64,000 nt of DNA from Verrucomicrobiota bacterium (lineage in GTDB: Bacteria; Verrucomicrobiota; Verrucomicrobiia; Opitutales; UBA953): contig VHDL01000010.1 of NCBI GenBank assembly GCA_016871415.1, positions 1 through 64,000 on the forward strand, in the 5' to 3' direction. The notes beneath the pieces are model-generated. The model ran no database searches. It had not been told where the DNA came from and saw only the letters and a list, made by a program, of their open reading frames with translations. Position numbers and translations under genes: made by a program. Below are positions 43,004 through 52,140 of the stretch, in pieces. Each line of letters starts with the position of its first letter. Within the stretch, counting starts at the first letter, position 1.

Positions 43004-45733
43004 TCAGGCCGAGAATGCCTGCCTGATGACATCGGCCTGTTCGATCTTGTGGACTGAAAGGGAGCCGACTGCGGGTGAGGCGGCTGCGTCACGCCCCGCA
43101 TACTTCGGGCGGATGCCCAAGGCAGATTCGATCTGCTCGGAGACGAAGCCCCAGCCGCCCATGTTGCGGGGTTCGTCCTGGACCCAGACCACCTGAGTCG
43201 GAGACCCTGCGTCCCGGTGCGCACGCCTCAGCGCTTCGGTGTCGAAGGGGTAGAATTGCTCAACTCGGGCGATCGCCATGCCGGCGTCACCGAGTCGGGA
43301 CCTCTCGGCTTCGAGCTCGAAGTAAACCTTGCCCGAACAGAGCAGCAGACGACGGGCCGCCTTGACGCCTCCCTGGTCGGGCAGGATCGCACGGAAACCT
43401 CCGGCAGTGAAGTCCTCCAGCGCGCTGACGCAGGACTTGTGACGGAGCAGACTCTTGGGGGTCATCACAACGAGCGGTTTGCGGTGCTCGGCCTTGACCT
43501 GACGACGCAGGGCGTGGAAGAGCTGGGCCGGCGTCGAGGGCTGGACCACCTGGATGTTGTTCTCGGCGCAGAGCTGCAGGAAGCGCTCCAACCGCGCCGA
43601 GGAATGCTCCGGGCCCTGGCCTTCGAAGCCGTGGGGAAGGAGCATCACCAGTCCGCTCGTCTGGGCCCACTTGGATTCAGCGGAGGCGATGAACTGGTCG
43701 ATTATGATCTGCGCGCCGTTGGAGAAATCTCCGAACTGGGCCTCCCAAATCACGAGCGCGTCAGGAGACTCCAGCGAGTAGCCGTAGTCGAAGCCGAGCA
43801 CGGCGTATTCGGAGAGCGAGGAGTTGACGAACTCGATGCCGGCGCCGCCCACCGCGGAGAGCGGCACGTATTCCGCGTCATTCGAGGGGTCATGCAGCAC
43901 GCCGTGGCGATGGGCGAAGGTGCCGCGCTCGCAGTCCTGTCCGGAGATGCGCACCGGATGCCCTTCCGCCAAGAGCGTCCCGAGGGCGAGCCCTTCGCCG
44001 AGGCTCCAGTCGTAGTTGGCGCCTGAACGATAGGCATCGGCTCGGATATCCAGCATCCGTTTGATCTTCGGATTGGGGGTGAAGTCGGGCGGCATCTCCC
44101 AGAGGCAGGGCGCCACGCGCTCGATGAGGCCCACGGGGGCGGCGGTGTCGGCCTCGTGGGAGTAGGGGGACTGGAAGGGCCGCAGCGAGGGTGCCTGGTC
44201 CTTGCGCGCCTCAAGGTCAGCGTTGAGCGAGGCGCGCGCGCGGTCGAGGGCGGCGTTGAGCAGCACGTCAATTTCGGTGCGGAGGGCGACGAGTTCGCCG
44301 TCCGGAGCGGCTTTGGTTTCGATGAGGCGCCTAGCGTAAACCTCGCAGGGGGAGGGGAAGGAGGCGATGGTCTTGTAGAGGATGGGCTGGGTGAACAGCG
44401 GCTCGTCCATCTCGTTGTGCCCGTAGCGGCGGTAGCAGACGATGTCCACGACCACGTCGGCGCCAAACTTTTGGCGGTAGTCGAAGGCGATTTCGGCAGC
44501 GAGGGCCACGGAATCGGGATCGTCTCCGTTCACGTGGAGCACAGGGGCTTCGACGAACTTCGCGATCTCGGTGCAGTGGTTGCCGGAGCGGGCCTCGTCG
44601 GGCGTGGTGGTGAAACCAATCTGGTTGTTGCTGACGAAATGGACGGTGCCGCCGACCGAATAGCCCCTGAGCGTGGCGAGGTTGAGGGTCTCCATGACCA
44701 CGCCCTGTCCTGCGAAGGAGGCGTCTCCGTGGATCAGCACCGGAAGCAGGGATGAGCGGGGCGCCTCCTGCACGTCGGCCCGGGCGCGCGCACGTCCGAG
44801 CACGACGGGGTTGACGGCCTCGAGGTGGCTCGGGTTGTAGGCGAGCGTGACGGCCACCTTGTTAGCGCCCACGTTACGTTCCCCCTCGTAGCCGAGGTGA
44901 TATTTCACGTCACCGTCGCCACTGGACGTGTCAGGCAGATGCTTCTCGTCGAAGGCCTTGAAGAACGCCTCGGCCTTCTTGCCGCAGAAGTTGACCTGCA
45001 CGTTGAGACGGCCCCGGTGGGCCATGCCGAGGATGATGTCGGTCACCTTGGCGCCCGGGGCCCTTTCCAAGAGGGTCTCCAGGGCGACCATCAGGGATTC
45101 TCCGCCTTCGATGGAGAACCGCTTGGCGCCCACGAAGGTGCGATGGAGGAATCGTTCGAACTGCTCGGCCTGCACCATGGTGCGCAGGAAGGCGCGGCGC
45201 TTTTCGGGTCCGAAGGACGCGGTGAGTCCGCCGTTCTCGACGCGTTCCTGCAGCCAGCGACGGCGTGCGCCGTCCTGGATGTGGGCGTACTCGACGGTCA
45301 GCGGGCCGCAATAGGTCGACTTCAGCCGGTTGAGGATTTCCGGAAGCAGGAGGTTCTGGCCGCCCAGGAAGTCACCCGTAAAGAAGGGGCGGTCAGCGGG
45401 GACGCCTTCGAGACCGAGGGCGCGTTCGTTCAGCTCGTGACAAGGCACGGGCTCATTCAGGGGGCTGAGCTTGGCCTGTCGGTGTCCGAGCATCCGGTAG
45501 GCCTGAATCGCAGCCAGCACTTTGTACTGTGCGGTCAGATCTCCGGACGCCGGGGCGGCGGATGAGCCTGCGCCCGCCTTGGACGGCTTGGGCGGCAGAC
45601 TGAGGCCGAGCTCAAATCCCTCGAAGAAAGCCCTCCATTCTGAGTCGACCGAGGCCGGATCCTTCATCCACTGCTCGTGGTAAGAAGCGAGGAGGTCGGC
45701 GTTCCAACGGGAACCTACGCTGAGATGCTTCAT
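43004..45733 (-). CDS. sucA: 2-oxoglutarate dehydrogenase E1
   Basis: A 909-residue thiamine-diphosphate enzyme. The N-terminal YHEQWMKDPASVDSEWRAFFEG is typical of SucA. LGMAHRGRLNVQ (about residue 235), the TPP site region HGDASFAGQGVVMETLNLA, and the C-terminal QVVWVQDEPRNMGGW are all present. It decarboxylates 2-oxoglutarate and succinylates the E2 lipoyl arm. The start ATG at 45733 gives the normal N-terminus; the frame runs further upstream but codes nothing family-like. TTAGTA-17-CTCATT ends six bases before the ATG, a weak leaderless-type promoter. Confidence 0.95.
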   Translation of the reverse strand: MKHLSVGSRWNADLLASYHEQWMKDPASVDSEWRAFFEGFELGLSLPPKPSKAGAGSSAAPASGDLTAQYKVLAAIQAYRMLGHRQAKLSPLNEPVPCHELNERALGLEGVPADRPFFTGDFLGGQNLLLPEILNRLKSTYCGPLTVEYAHIQDGARRRWLQERVENGGLTASFGPEKRRAFLRTMVQAEQFERFLHRTFVGAKRFSIEGGESLMVALETLLERAPGAKVTDIILGMAHRGRLNVQVNFCGKKAEAFFKAFDEKHLPDTSSGDGDVKYHLGYEGERNVGANKVAVTLAYNPSHLEAVNPVVLGRARARADVQEAPRSSLLPVLIHGDASFAGQGVVMETLNLATLRGYSVGGTVHFVSNNQIGFTTTPDEARSGNHCTEIAKFVEAPVLHVNGDDPDSVALAAEIAFDYRQKFGADVVVDIVCYRRYGHNEMDEPLFTQPILYKTIASFPSPCEVYARRLIETKAAPDGELVALRTEIDVLLNAALDRARASLNADLEARKDQAPSLRPFQSPYSHEADTAAPVGLIERVAPCLWEMPPDFTPNPKIKRMLDIRADAYRSGANYDWSLGEGLALGTLLAEGHPVRISGQDCERGTFAHRHGVLHDPSNDAEYVPLSAVGGAGIEFVNSSLSEYAVLGFDYGYSLESPDALVIWEAQFGDFSNGAQIIIDQFIASAESKWAQTSGLVMLLPHGFEGQGPEHSSARLERFLQLCAENNIQVVQPSTPAQLFHALRRQVKAEHRKPLVVMTPKSLLRHKSCVSALEDFTAGGFRAILPDQGGVKAARRLLLCSGKVYFELEAERSRLGDAGMAIARVEQFYPFDTEALRRAHRDAGSPTQVVWVQDEPRNMGGWGFVSEQIESALGIRPKYAGRDAAASPAVGSLSVHKIEQADVIRQAFSA

Positions 45734-45800
45734 GAAATTAATGAGCGATTGACGACCATACTTACTAATCTGCCGTCCGCGACCTACAAGTCCAGACGGG

Positions 45801-45816
45801 TGTGGAAAAATCCACA
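45801..45816. promoter_or_regulatory. inverted repeat in the sucA / SNF2 divergent region
   Basis: TGTGGA-AAAA-TCCACA is a perfect six-base inverted repeat with a four-base gap. It lies in the 135-base region between the divergent sucA and helicase genes, upstream of both predicted promoters. It looks like a dimeric regulator site; no regulator is identified. Confidence 0.35.
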
Positions 45817-45826
45817 AGATTGGTGG

Positions 45827-45855
45827 TTGAGTCACACTTTTTTGAGTGGTTTACT
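45827..45855 (+). promoter_or_regulatory. promoter of the SNF2 helicase gene
   Basis: TTGAGT (45827-45832), 17 bases, TTTACT (45850-45855). A GAAGGA at 45856-45861 looks like a ribosome site for the ATG at 45869 but would fall at or before the transcript start, so the two readings compete. Confidence 0.4.
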
Positions 45856-45868
45856 GAAGGACGCGTCG

Positions 45869-48373
45869 ATGTCCACCCCGCGCCCCGCCAACCGTTCCTA
45901 TTCCACGGAAGCCTTGGAAAGGTGGTTCGCATCCTTGCCCGAGGATTGGGAAGGTTGCTTCGAAGCCACCGATCTCGAGGAGGGGCGGCGCATCTACACG
46001 GAAGGCATGGTCCGGTCGCTTGAACTGAGGCCCGATGCCGCCGAAGCGGTGACCCGGACCGACGCCCTGACGGTGCGTGCCGTCATCGAACTCACCGACA
46101 GCCAGCTTGAATGGCGCACCTCGCTGCCCGAGGAGGAGAACGGCGCCCCGTTCGCCATCGCTGCGATGTACGAGGTGGAGGAACTGCTGGCCGACGAGAT
46201 ACCCGCTATCGACGATTCCGCCTCCGTCCAACCGGCGGTGGCCGTGCCCGAGCCAGAACGCAAGGAGACCGGCAGCAAGACCTCGCTCAAACTGCAAGTC
46301 AGCTTCATCCTGACTTCGCAGGGGCTGACCGCCGCCGCCGCATGGACCGGACGTGGAGGCCAGAGTCTCAACTGCTTCGGTCCGGGCGCGATTCCGGGCG
46401 ACGAACTTTCGGACGAGCAGCGCCAGACGCTCTTCAGGTTCAGCACGGTGGCCCATCGGGCCGGCTTCGTCTACGCGAAGGCCTCCGGACAGTGGGCGAT
46501 CGACAACATTGGAAGGATTGAGCGGTTCGTGCGCGAAGACCTTGGCGATTGGCGCAGGCGCTTTAAGCTAGTCGGCGAGGCGGCCCTCAACATCTTCCGT
46601 AACGAACAGCTCCAGGTGGCGGTCGACGCCGAGGCGGAATCGACCGAGGACGGCAGGTCCTTCCGGCTGAACTGGCGGCTCAAGGCCGGCAGCCACCGTC
46701 TTCTGGCCGACGAGCAGAAACTTCTCCTCAAGGCCGGCGGCCGTCCAGTCATCCTCCCGGGCAAGGGCGTCGTGGCCTACAACGCCGCGGTGGCCGATTT
46801 CTCCGAGGACTGGAGGGCCAAGGACGGCGAGGTGCCGCGCTACCTGCTGCTGTCGCTCTTCGACCATGCCGCGGTCGGGGCGTTGCGGCTCAACGACGAC
46901 CTGCGTGAGTGGAAGGACCGGCTGCTGCAGGAGCCCGAGCCGTCCGACCGTCTCCCCGCCCATCTTCGCCCTTATCAGGCCAAGGGCGTCGCCTGGCTCG
47001 GCCGCCTCTGCGATCTGGGCGCCCACCCGCTACTGGCCGACGAGATGGGTCTCGGCAAGACCATCCAGGTGCTCGCCCTGCTGGCCTCGCGGCCCGCGGG
47101 AGAGAGGTCCATCATCGTCTGCCCCGCGAGCGTCATCCCCGTCTGGCTGGGTGAGATTCGCCGATTCCACCCCGAACTCAGCGCCTCCGTGCTCACCGCC
47201 GAGGACGACTTCGCCCGCAGGCCCGAGGTCCGAATCTGGGTTTCCAGCTACACCCAGCTCAGGCGTCACGCCGAGCTCCTCCCGAGGGCGCGGTTCGGTT
47301 ACGCCGTGCTCGACGAAGCCCAGGCCATCAAGAATCCCGAATCCAAGACGACGCAGACCTGCGTCCTCATCCAGTCCGACCATCGCATCGCCATCACTGG
47401 CACGCCCTTGGAGAACCGCCCCACGGACCTCTGGGCCATCTTCCGTTTCCTCATGCCCGGACTGCTCGGCAAGCGGGCCAACTTTGAGCGCATGATGCTG
47501 CGCGACCCCCAGTCCGGCCTGGGGAAGGTCCGAAGGCAGGTCAGCCCCTTCATTCTGAGGCGGCTCAAGCGTCACGTGGCCGCCGACATCCCGCCCAAGA
47601 TGGAGGTCATGCTTCCGTGCCCGCTCACGCACGAGCAGAGGGCCCTCTATCAGCATCTCACCCAGGGCAGCGGACTCACGGGAGAGCTGGCCGGACTGCT
47701 CTCCCGGGACGCCACCTCGGTGCTGACGCTGCTCATGCGGCTGCGCCAGGTCTGCTGCGACCCGGGCCTGCTGCCCGAAAATTCCTGCTGCCCCTCCGCC
47801 CATTCCGGCAAGGTCACGATGCTCATGTCCAAACTGGCCGAAGTGGCGGCCAACGGGTCCAAGGCCGTGGTCTTCTCGCAGTTCGTCTCGCTGATCGAAC
47901 GCGTCAAATCATCTCTTGCACGCGAGCTGCCTCAGCTGCCCGTCTTCGAGCTGACGGGTGAGACCAAGGACCGTTCTGCCCCGGTCGAGCAGTTCAAGGA
48001 GACCCGTGGGCCGGCCCTCTTCCTCGCTTCACTCAAGGCGGGCGGAACCGGCATCACCCTGAACACTGCGGAATACGTCTTCCTGCTCGACCCCTGGTGG
48101 AATCCCGCGGTCGAGGCCCAGGCGGTCGACCGTGTCCACCGCATCGGCCAGAAGAATCCGGTGCTGATTTACCGGATGATCTCCCCGGGCACGGTCGAAG
48201 AGCGCATCGAGGAGCTCAAGCAGGAGAAGCGCGAACTCTTCTCGACGGTGGTCGGCGACATCCCGGACATGACGGACTGGACGCGGCACTTCTCCTCGAT
48301 CGAGGCGCTCATCCGTCTCAGCGACTCTCCGGCGGCCTCCGAGTCCGCCCAGGAGCGCGACGCCGAGGCCTGA
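45869..48373 (+). CDS. SNF2-family helicase/ATPase
   Basis: An 834-residue Swi2/Snf2-type DNA translocase. An N-terminal region of about 360 residues matches nothing I know. The ATPase part starts LRPYQAKGVAWLGRL, with motif I LLADEMGLGKTIQ, motif II VLDEAQAIKN, and motif III ITGTPLENRPTDLWAIF. The C-lobe has SLKAGGTGITLNTAEYVF and AVDRVHRIGQKNPV (motif VI). It lacks a recognisable zinc-SWIM motif. Such bacterial proteins remodel DNA-protein complexes, for example after RNA polymerase stalls. The start at 45869 follows a GAAGGA. Its stop is one base from the rimO stop. Confidence 0.9.
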   Translation: MSTPRPANRSYSTEALERWFASLPEDWEGCFEATDLEEGRRIYTEGMVRSLELRPDAAEAVTRTDALTVRAVIELTDSQLEWRTSLPEEENGAPFAIAAMYEVEELLADEIPAIDDSASVQPAVAVPEPERKETGSKTSLKLQVSFILTSQGLTAAAAWTGRGGQSLNCFGPGAIPGDELSDEQRQTLFRFSTVAHRAGFVYAKASGQWAIDNIGRIERFVREDLGDWRRRFKLVGEAALNIFRNEQLQVAVDAEAESTEDGRSFRLNWRLKAGSHRLLADEQKLLLKAGGRPVILPGKGVVAYNAAVADFSEDWRAKDGEVPRYLLLSLFDHAAVGALRLNDDLREWKDRLLQEPEPSDRLPAHLRPYQAKGVAWLGRLCDLGAHPLLADEMGLGKTIQVLALLASRPAGERSIIVCPASVIPVWLGEIRRFHPELSASVLTAEDDFARRPEVRIWVSSYTQLRRHAELLPRARFGYAVLDEAQAIKNPESKTTQTCVLIQSDHRIAITGTPLENRPTDLWAIFRFLMPGLLGKRANFERMMLRDPQSGLGKVRRQVSPFILRRLKRHVAADIPPKMEVMLPCPLTHEQRALYQHLTQGSGLTGELAGLLSRDATSVLTLLMRLRQVCCDPGLLPENSCCPSAHSGKVTMLMSKLAEVAANGSKAVVFSQFVSLIERVKSSLARELPQLPVFELTGETKDRSAPVEQFKETRGPALFLASLKAGGTGITLNTAEYVFLLDPWWNPAVEAQAVDRVHRIGQKNPVLIYRMISPGTVEERIEELKQEKRELFSTVVGDIPDMTDWTRHFSSIEALIRLSDSPAASESAQERDAEA

Positions 48374-48374
48374 G

Positions 48375-49754
48375 TCACTTCGCGGTCAGGTCGTACTCGG
48401 TGGCGCCGGTGACGGTCACCTCGGCGAATTCGCCGACGGGAAGCGTCCTGGGCACGCGCACCGTGCCGTCGATCTCCATCGCGTCGCCTTCGCCACGGGC
48501 GACGCCTGGACTCTCGACGAGCACGCGCAGGCGTCGGCCGACCTGGGACTTTCCTCGTTCCCTGGAAAGCCGCTGCAGTAGGGTCATGGCCCGCGCGTGG
48601 CGATCGGCCTTCACCTCATCGGAGAGGTGTCCGTCCATGCGGTCCGCCTTGGTGCCTTCCTCCTTGGAATACTTGAAGACCCCGACGCGGTCGAAGCGGG
48701 CCTCCTCCAGGAAGCCTAGCAGCTCGCTGAAGTCCTCCTCGGTCTCGCCGGGGAAGCCGACGATGAAGGTGGTGCGTATAGCGATGTCCGGGACGCCGGA
48801 GCGGATCCTCCGGATGAGGTCGCGGATGTAGGCGCCGTCGGTTTCCCGCTGCATCGCGGTCAGCATGCGGTCGGAGACGTGCTGGAGGGGGATGTCGACG
48901 TATCTGGCCACATGCCGTGAGGCGGCGATGGTCTCAATCAGTTCGTCGCTCCAGTGCGCCGGATGGGTGTAGAGGAGCCGGATCCAGAAATCGCCTTCAA
49001 TCCGGTCCAGTTCGCGGAGTAGCGAGGCCAGGGACTCCCCCTTGGACGAGTCGACCTTGCTGCGGGGTCCCGGACGGACGTCGGTCCAGCGGTCCATGCC
49101 GAAGAAGGTGGTGTCCTGGGAGATGAGGTTGATCTCCTTGACCCCTTCGGCGACCAGCCGGCGGACCTCCTTGACCACAGACTCTACAGTCCGGCTGCGG
49201 TGCCTGCCACGGATGCGGGGGATGATGCAGAAGGAGCAGGGGTGGTTACAGCCCTCGGCAATCTTGACGTAGGCGGCATGACGCGGCGTGAGACGCACGC
49301 GCGGCGTGTCGAAGTCGGGGATGTAGGTGGTGGTTTTGGCCAGGAACTCCGTCCGTCCGGCCTCGCCCCCCATGACCTTGCGGATGACCGGCACGATGTT
49401 GGCCACCTGGTCGAGTCCGATGAAGGCGTCCACGGCGGGCAGTTCCACGCGGCCCATGGCGCCTTCGACGACGGGGAGGGCGCCCTGGTAGCGCTGTGAC
49501 ATGCAGCCGGCCACGATGAGCTTCTGCCCCTTGCGTCGGGCGGTGGCCTTGCCGTCGCTCATCTCGTAGATGGCCTCGAGGGCCTCGTGCTTGGAGGCGT
49601 CGATGAAAGAGCAGGTGTTGACGATCACGACGTCCGCCTCGGAGGCGTCGGGCGTCATGGACATCCCGGCGCCGGCCAGGTGACCGATCATGATCTCGGA
49701 ATCGATGAGGTTCTTGGCGCAGCCGAGCGAGACGAGGCCTACTTTAACGGACAT
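48375..49754 (-). CDS. rimO: ribosomal protein S12 methylthiotransferase
   Basis: A 459-residue radical-SAM enzyme. The N-terminal MTTase domain has cysteines in GLVSLGCAKNLIDSE, VNTCSFIDASK and VAGCMSQRY. The radical-SAM cluster is CNHPCSFC in IAEGCNHPCSFCIIP. A C-terminal TRAM domain (about 395-459) binds RNA or the ribosome. It adds a methylthio group to Asp88 of S12. It is the third gene after trpC and ksgA, 40 bases after ksgA, and also has a TTGCCT-16-TCCATT promoter six bases before its ATG. Confidence 0.94.
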   Translation of the reverse strand: MSVKVGLVSLGCAKNLIDSEIMIGHLAGAGMSMTPDASEADVVIVNTCSFIDASKHEALEAIYEMSDGKATARRKGQKLIVAGCMSQRYQGALPVVEGAMGRVELPAVDAFIGLDQVANIVPVIRKVMGGEAGRTEFLAKTTTYIPDFDTPRVRLTPRHAAYVKIAEGCNHPCSFCIIPRIRGRHRSRTVESVVKEVRRLVAEGVKEINLISQDTTFFGMDRWTDVRPGPRSKVDSSKGESLASLLRELDRIEGDFWIRLLYTHPAHWSDELIETIAASRHVARYVDIPLQHVSDRMLTAMQRETDGAYIRDLIRRIRSGVPDIAIRTTFIVGFPGETEEDFSELLGFLEEARFDRVGVFKYSKEEGTKADRMDGHLSDEVKADRHARAMTLLQRLSRERGKSQVGRRLRVLVESPGVARGEGDAMEIDGTVRVPRTLPVGEFAEVTVTGATEYDLTAK

Positions 49755-49760
49755 GGGCTG

Positions 49761-49788
49761 AATGGAGCAGGGTTTCCGAGGAAGGCAA
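49761..49788 (-). promoter_or_regulatory. leaderless-type promoter of rimO
   Basis: On the minus strand TTGCCT (49788-49783), 16 bases, TCCATT (49766-49761), then six bases to the ATG at 49754. It lies in the ksgA-rimO gap, so rimO may be expressed alone. Confidence 0.4.
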
Positions 49789-49794
49789 CCCGGC

Positions 49795-50628
49795 TCACAG
49801 CCCCAGCCAAGCCTCGGCCGGCACTTCCTGCGGTCTGGCAGTGGGTCCCAGTCCGTAGGCGCCGAGTCCAGCCAGCCACGCCCTGACGTCCGCAGCTTCC
49901 GGGAAAAGGGTGCGCACCGAGGCACCGAGCTGCTTGCGACGCAGGGTGAAGAGCATGCGCGCAACCTCGCGGGCGCGGGGGCTCAGCCGTCGCGCGTCCG
50001 GACGCCGACGCAGCGCCAGCAGGCAGGAGTCGACCTTCGGCGGAGGGTTGAAGGACTGTCCGGGCACGGGGTGGATGCGCACTTTCTCAAACGCCAGCGA
50101 CACCTGCGCTGTGGCCGCGGACCAATGGGCCCCTCCGACCTGAGCGGTGAGTCGCTCGGCCGCCTCCCTCTGGAGCATGAGCACCATGACCGAGGGGTGA
50201 GGCCCCCGGCACACCGCATCCATCCAGGGAGTCGAGATCGCGTAGGGCAGGTTGGCGATCACCTTGAAGGAGCCGTCCGCCGGATCGCGCAGGTCGGCCA
50301 GCGGGCTTTCGACTGCATCACCCTCCACAAGGAAGAATCCATGGCCCAGCTTTTCGGCCATGAACTCACGTAGGTGGGCGGCCATCGCGGGGTCGGCCTC
50401 GACGGCGTGGACCTCGGCACCAGCGGTCAGTAGGGTGCGCGTCAGTGTCCCCAGGCCGGGGCCCACTTCAACGACGACGTCCCCAGCCCTGACGTCTCCG
50501 AGCTCCAGTGACTTGCGGACGATGTTTCCGTCGACGAGGTAGTTCTGCCCGAGGGCATGCCTGGGGCGGTGGCCCAGCCGTGATAGCAGTTCCTTGGTCT
50601 CTCGGACTGAAAGGGGGCCTTCCTTCAT
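49795..50628 (-). CDS. rsmA: 16S rRNA dimethyltransferase (KsgA/RsmA)
   Basis: A 277-residue SAM-dependent methyltransferase. HALGQNYLVDGNIV (about residues 23-36) is the family start, VVEVGPGLGTLTRTLL (near 52) binds SAM, and VIANLPYAISTPWM (near 123) carries the catalytic NLPY. It dimethylates two adenines of helix 45 in 16S rRNA. The C-terminal helical domain is present. It overlaps trpC by four bases. Confidence 0.94.
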   Translation of the reverse strand: MKEGPLSVRETKELLSRLGHRPRHALGQNYLVDGNIVRKSLELGDVRAGDVVVEVGPGLGTLTRTLLTAGAEVHAVEADPAMAAHLREFMAEKLGHGFFLVEGDAVESPLADLRDPADGSFKVIANLPYAISTPWMDAVCRGPHPSVMVLMLQREAAERLTAQVGGAHWSAATAQVSLAFEKVRIHPVPGQSFNPPPKVDSCLLALRRRPDARRLSPRAREVARMLFTLRRKQLGASVRTLFPEAADVRAWLAGLGAYGLGPTARPQEVPAEAWLGL

Positions 50629-51413
50629 GCTTCACGGAAGGAACGCAGCAGGGCGGCGGGGTCCGTTGCCCGCATCAGCGATTCGCCCACGAGCAGCGCC
50701 TCCGCGCCGGCGGCGCGCATCCGGGCCGCATCCTCGGCCGTCTTGATGCCGCTTTCCGCGACCTTAAGCACTGTGCCGGGCATGCGGGGGATCACGCGTT
50801 CGGCGAAGGTAAGGTCGATCTCGAAGGTGGAAAGGTTGCGGTTGTTCACTCCGACCATGTCAGGATTGTGACGCAGGGCCCGCTCAAGCTCATGCTCGTC
50901 ATGGACCTCGAAGAGGACGTCGAGCCCGGTAAGACGGGCCGCATGATGGATGGGGCGGATTTCGGCGTCGGTCAGACCACGCACAATGATGAGGATGCAG
51001 CGGGCTCCGGCCCGGGCGGCCTCGAGCACCTGCCAGGGGTGGACCATGAAGTCCTTACGGATGCAGGGGAGGGGACGGGCGCGCGTGGACTGGTCCCTAA
51101 CCACGGAATCAAGGTCGGCCAGCGAGCCCCTGAAGTAGGCGGACTCCGTCAGCACCGAAAGGCAGTCCGCACCCGCGTCGGCGTAGAGCCTGGCCTGAGC
51201 GACAGCATCCACCTCGGTGCGGATGGTTCCCACGCTGGGAGAGGCCCGCTTGACCTCGGCGATGATGGTCAGACGCCCGGGTGCGGCAAGGGAAGCGCGG
51301 AAACCGGGACCACGGGGCCCGGGGAGGGAGGAGAGTTCCTCATCCGTGACGGGCCGCACGCGGTCGGCAATCTCCCGACGCTTGGCGTCCATGATTTCGG
51401 TCAGCCGGTCCAC
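50625..51413 (-). CDS. trpC: indole-3-glycerol phosphate synthase
   Basis: A 262-residue TIM barrel of tryptophan synthesis. The start VDRLTEIMDAKRREIADR matches the family N-terminus. IIAEVKRASPS (about residue 49), RKDFMVHPWQVLEA (about 112), VGVNNRNLSTFEID (about 180) and VAESGIKTAEDA carry the catalytic Lys, Glu and Asn positions. No other trp gene is in the window. The start is GTG at 51413, supported by TTGCCA-16-TTTCGG six bases upstream; an in-frame ATG at 51392 would cut a conserved helix. Confidence 0.93.
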   Translation of the reverse strand: MDRLTEIMDAKRREIADRVRPVTDEELSSLPGPRGPGFRASLAAPGRLTIIAEVKRASPSVGTIRTEVDAVAQARLYADAGADCLSVLTESAYFRGSLADLDSVVRDQSTRARPLPCIRKDFMVHPWQVLEAARAGARCILIIVRGLTDAEIRPIHHAARLTGLDVLFEVHDEHELERALRHNPDMVGVNNRNLSTFEIDLTFAERVIPRMPGTVLKVAESGIKTAEDAARMRAAGAEALLVGESLMRATDPAALLRSFREA

Positions 51414-51419
51414 GCACCA

Positions 51420-51447
51420 CCGAAAGCCCGCGCGGGGAGTCTGGCAA
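51420..51447 (-). promoter_or_regulatory. leaderless-type promoter of trpC-ksgA
   Basis: On the minus strand TTGCCA (51447-51442), 16 bases, TTTCGG (51425-51420), then six bases to the GTG at 51413. It is divergent from the mazG promoter, with five bases between the two -35 boxes. Confidence 0.4.
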
Positions 51448-51452
51448 TCGTT

Positions 51453-51480
51453 TTGACTCCCTCGCCGGTCGGGTTCTCCT
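51453..51480 (+). promoter_or_regulatory. leaderless-type promoter of mazG
   Basis: TTGACT (51453-51458), 16 bases, TCTCCT (51475-51480), then six bases to the ATG at 51487. A TCCTAA two bases later is an alternative -10 box. Confidence 0.45.
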
Positions 51481-51486
51481 AACCCC

Positions 51487-52137
51487 ATGACCGGCATCGA
51501 GGCGCTTCTCAGGACCACCGCCAGACTCCGTGCTCCCGACGGCTGCCCCTGGGACCGTGAGCAGACCCACCGGAGCATCTGCGACTGTCTGGTCGAGGAA
51601 GTCTGCGAGCTCCTGCAGGCCATCGACCGCGAGGATGATGCAAACCTGAGGGAGGAACTGGGTGACCTGCTCTTCCACGTCGTGCTGCACGCCCAGATGG
51701 CCTCCGAATCGGGCAGGTTCGATTTCGACGCGGTCGCCCATGAGGTGAACGAAAAGATGGTACGGCGTCATCCCCACGTTTTCGGTGAGGGCGTCAGGCT
51801 CTCCGACTCCGAGGCGGTGATCCGCCAGTGGGAGCAGATTAAGCTGAAGGAGAAAGGAACCCCCGCCGCCAGTCCTTTCAATGAGCTGCCGCCGGCGCTC
51901 AATTCCATCCTCCGCGCGCGCGAAGTCTGGAAGCAAGTGCGGAAGAAGTCCTTGAATCCTGGCGACTCGGTCGATGGCGGGCAAGTCGCGGCGGAGGCCG
52001 CCCGGCTCGACGAGGCTTCCGCCGGCCGCGCCCTGTTCGCGCTCGTGGCCGCCTGCCGTGACGCCGGCATCGATCCCGACTCCGCCTTGCGGAGGCACAC
52101 CGACAGGGTGATGAAAGCCTGCGGGGGCGGCGCCTGA
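51487..52137 (+). CDS. mazG: nucleoside triphosphate pyrophosphohydrolase MazG
   Basis: A 216-residue all-alpha NTP pyrophosphatase. LRAPDGCPWDREQTHRSI lies near residue 15. LVEEVCELLQAI and LREELGDLLFHVVLHAQ give the EExxE and ExxD magnesium sites. KMVRRHPHVFGE follows. Only the N-terminal MazG repeat is complete; the C-terminal half is shortened compared with the 263-residue E. coli protein. It removes non-standard or excess NTPs and may lower (p)ppGpp. First gene of mazG-YgjP-NUDIX-DUF374. Confidence 0.93.
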   Translation: MTGIEALLRTTARLRAPDGCPWDREQTHRSICDCLVEEVCELLQAIDREDDANLREELGDLLFHVVLHAQMASESGRFDFDAVAHEVNEKMVRRHPHVFGEGVRLSDSEAVIRQWEQIKLKEKGTPAASPFNELPPALNSILRAREVWKQVRKKSLNPGDSVDGGQVAAEAARLDEASAGRALFALVAACRDAGIDPDSALRRHTDRVMKACGGGA

Positions 52138-52140
52138 CCC

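Noticed and set aside
45801-45816. DnaA boxes forming an origin near sucA/SNF2.
   Set aside because: Only two poor matches to TTATCCACA, no AT-rich region and no dnaA or dnaN nearby.
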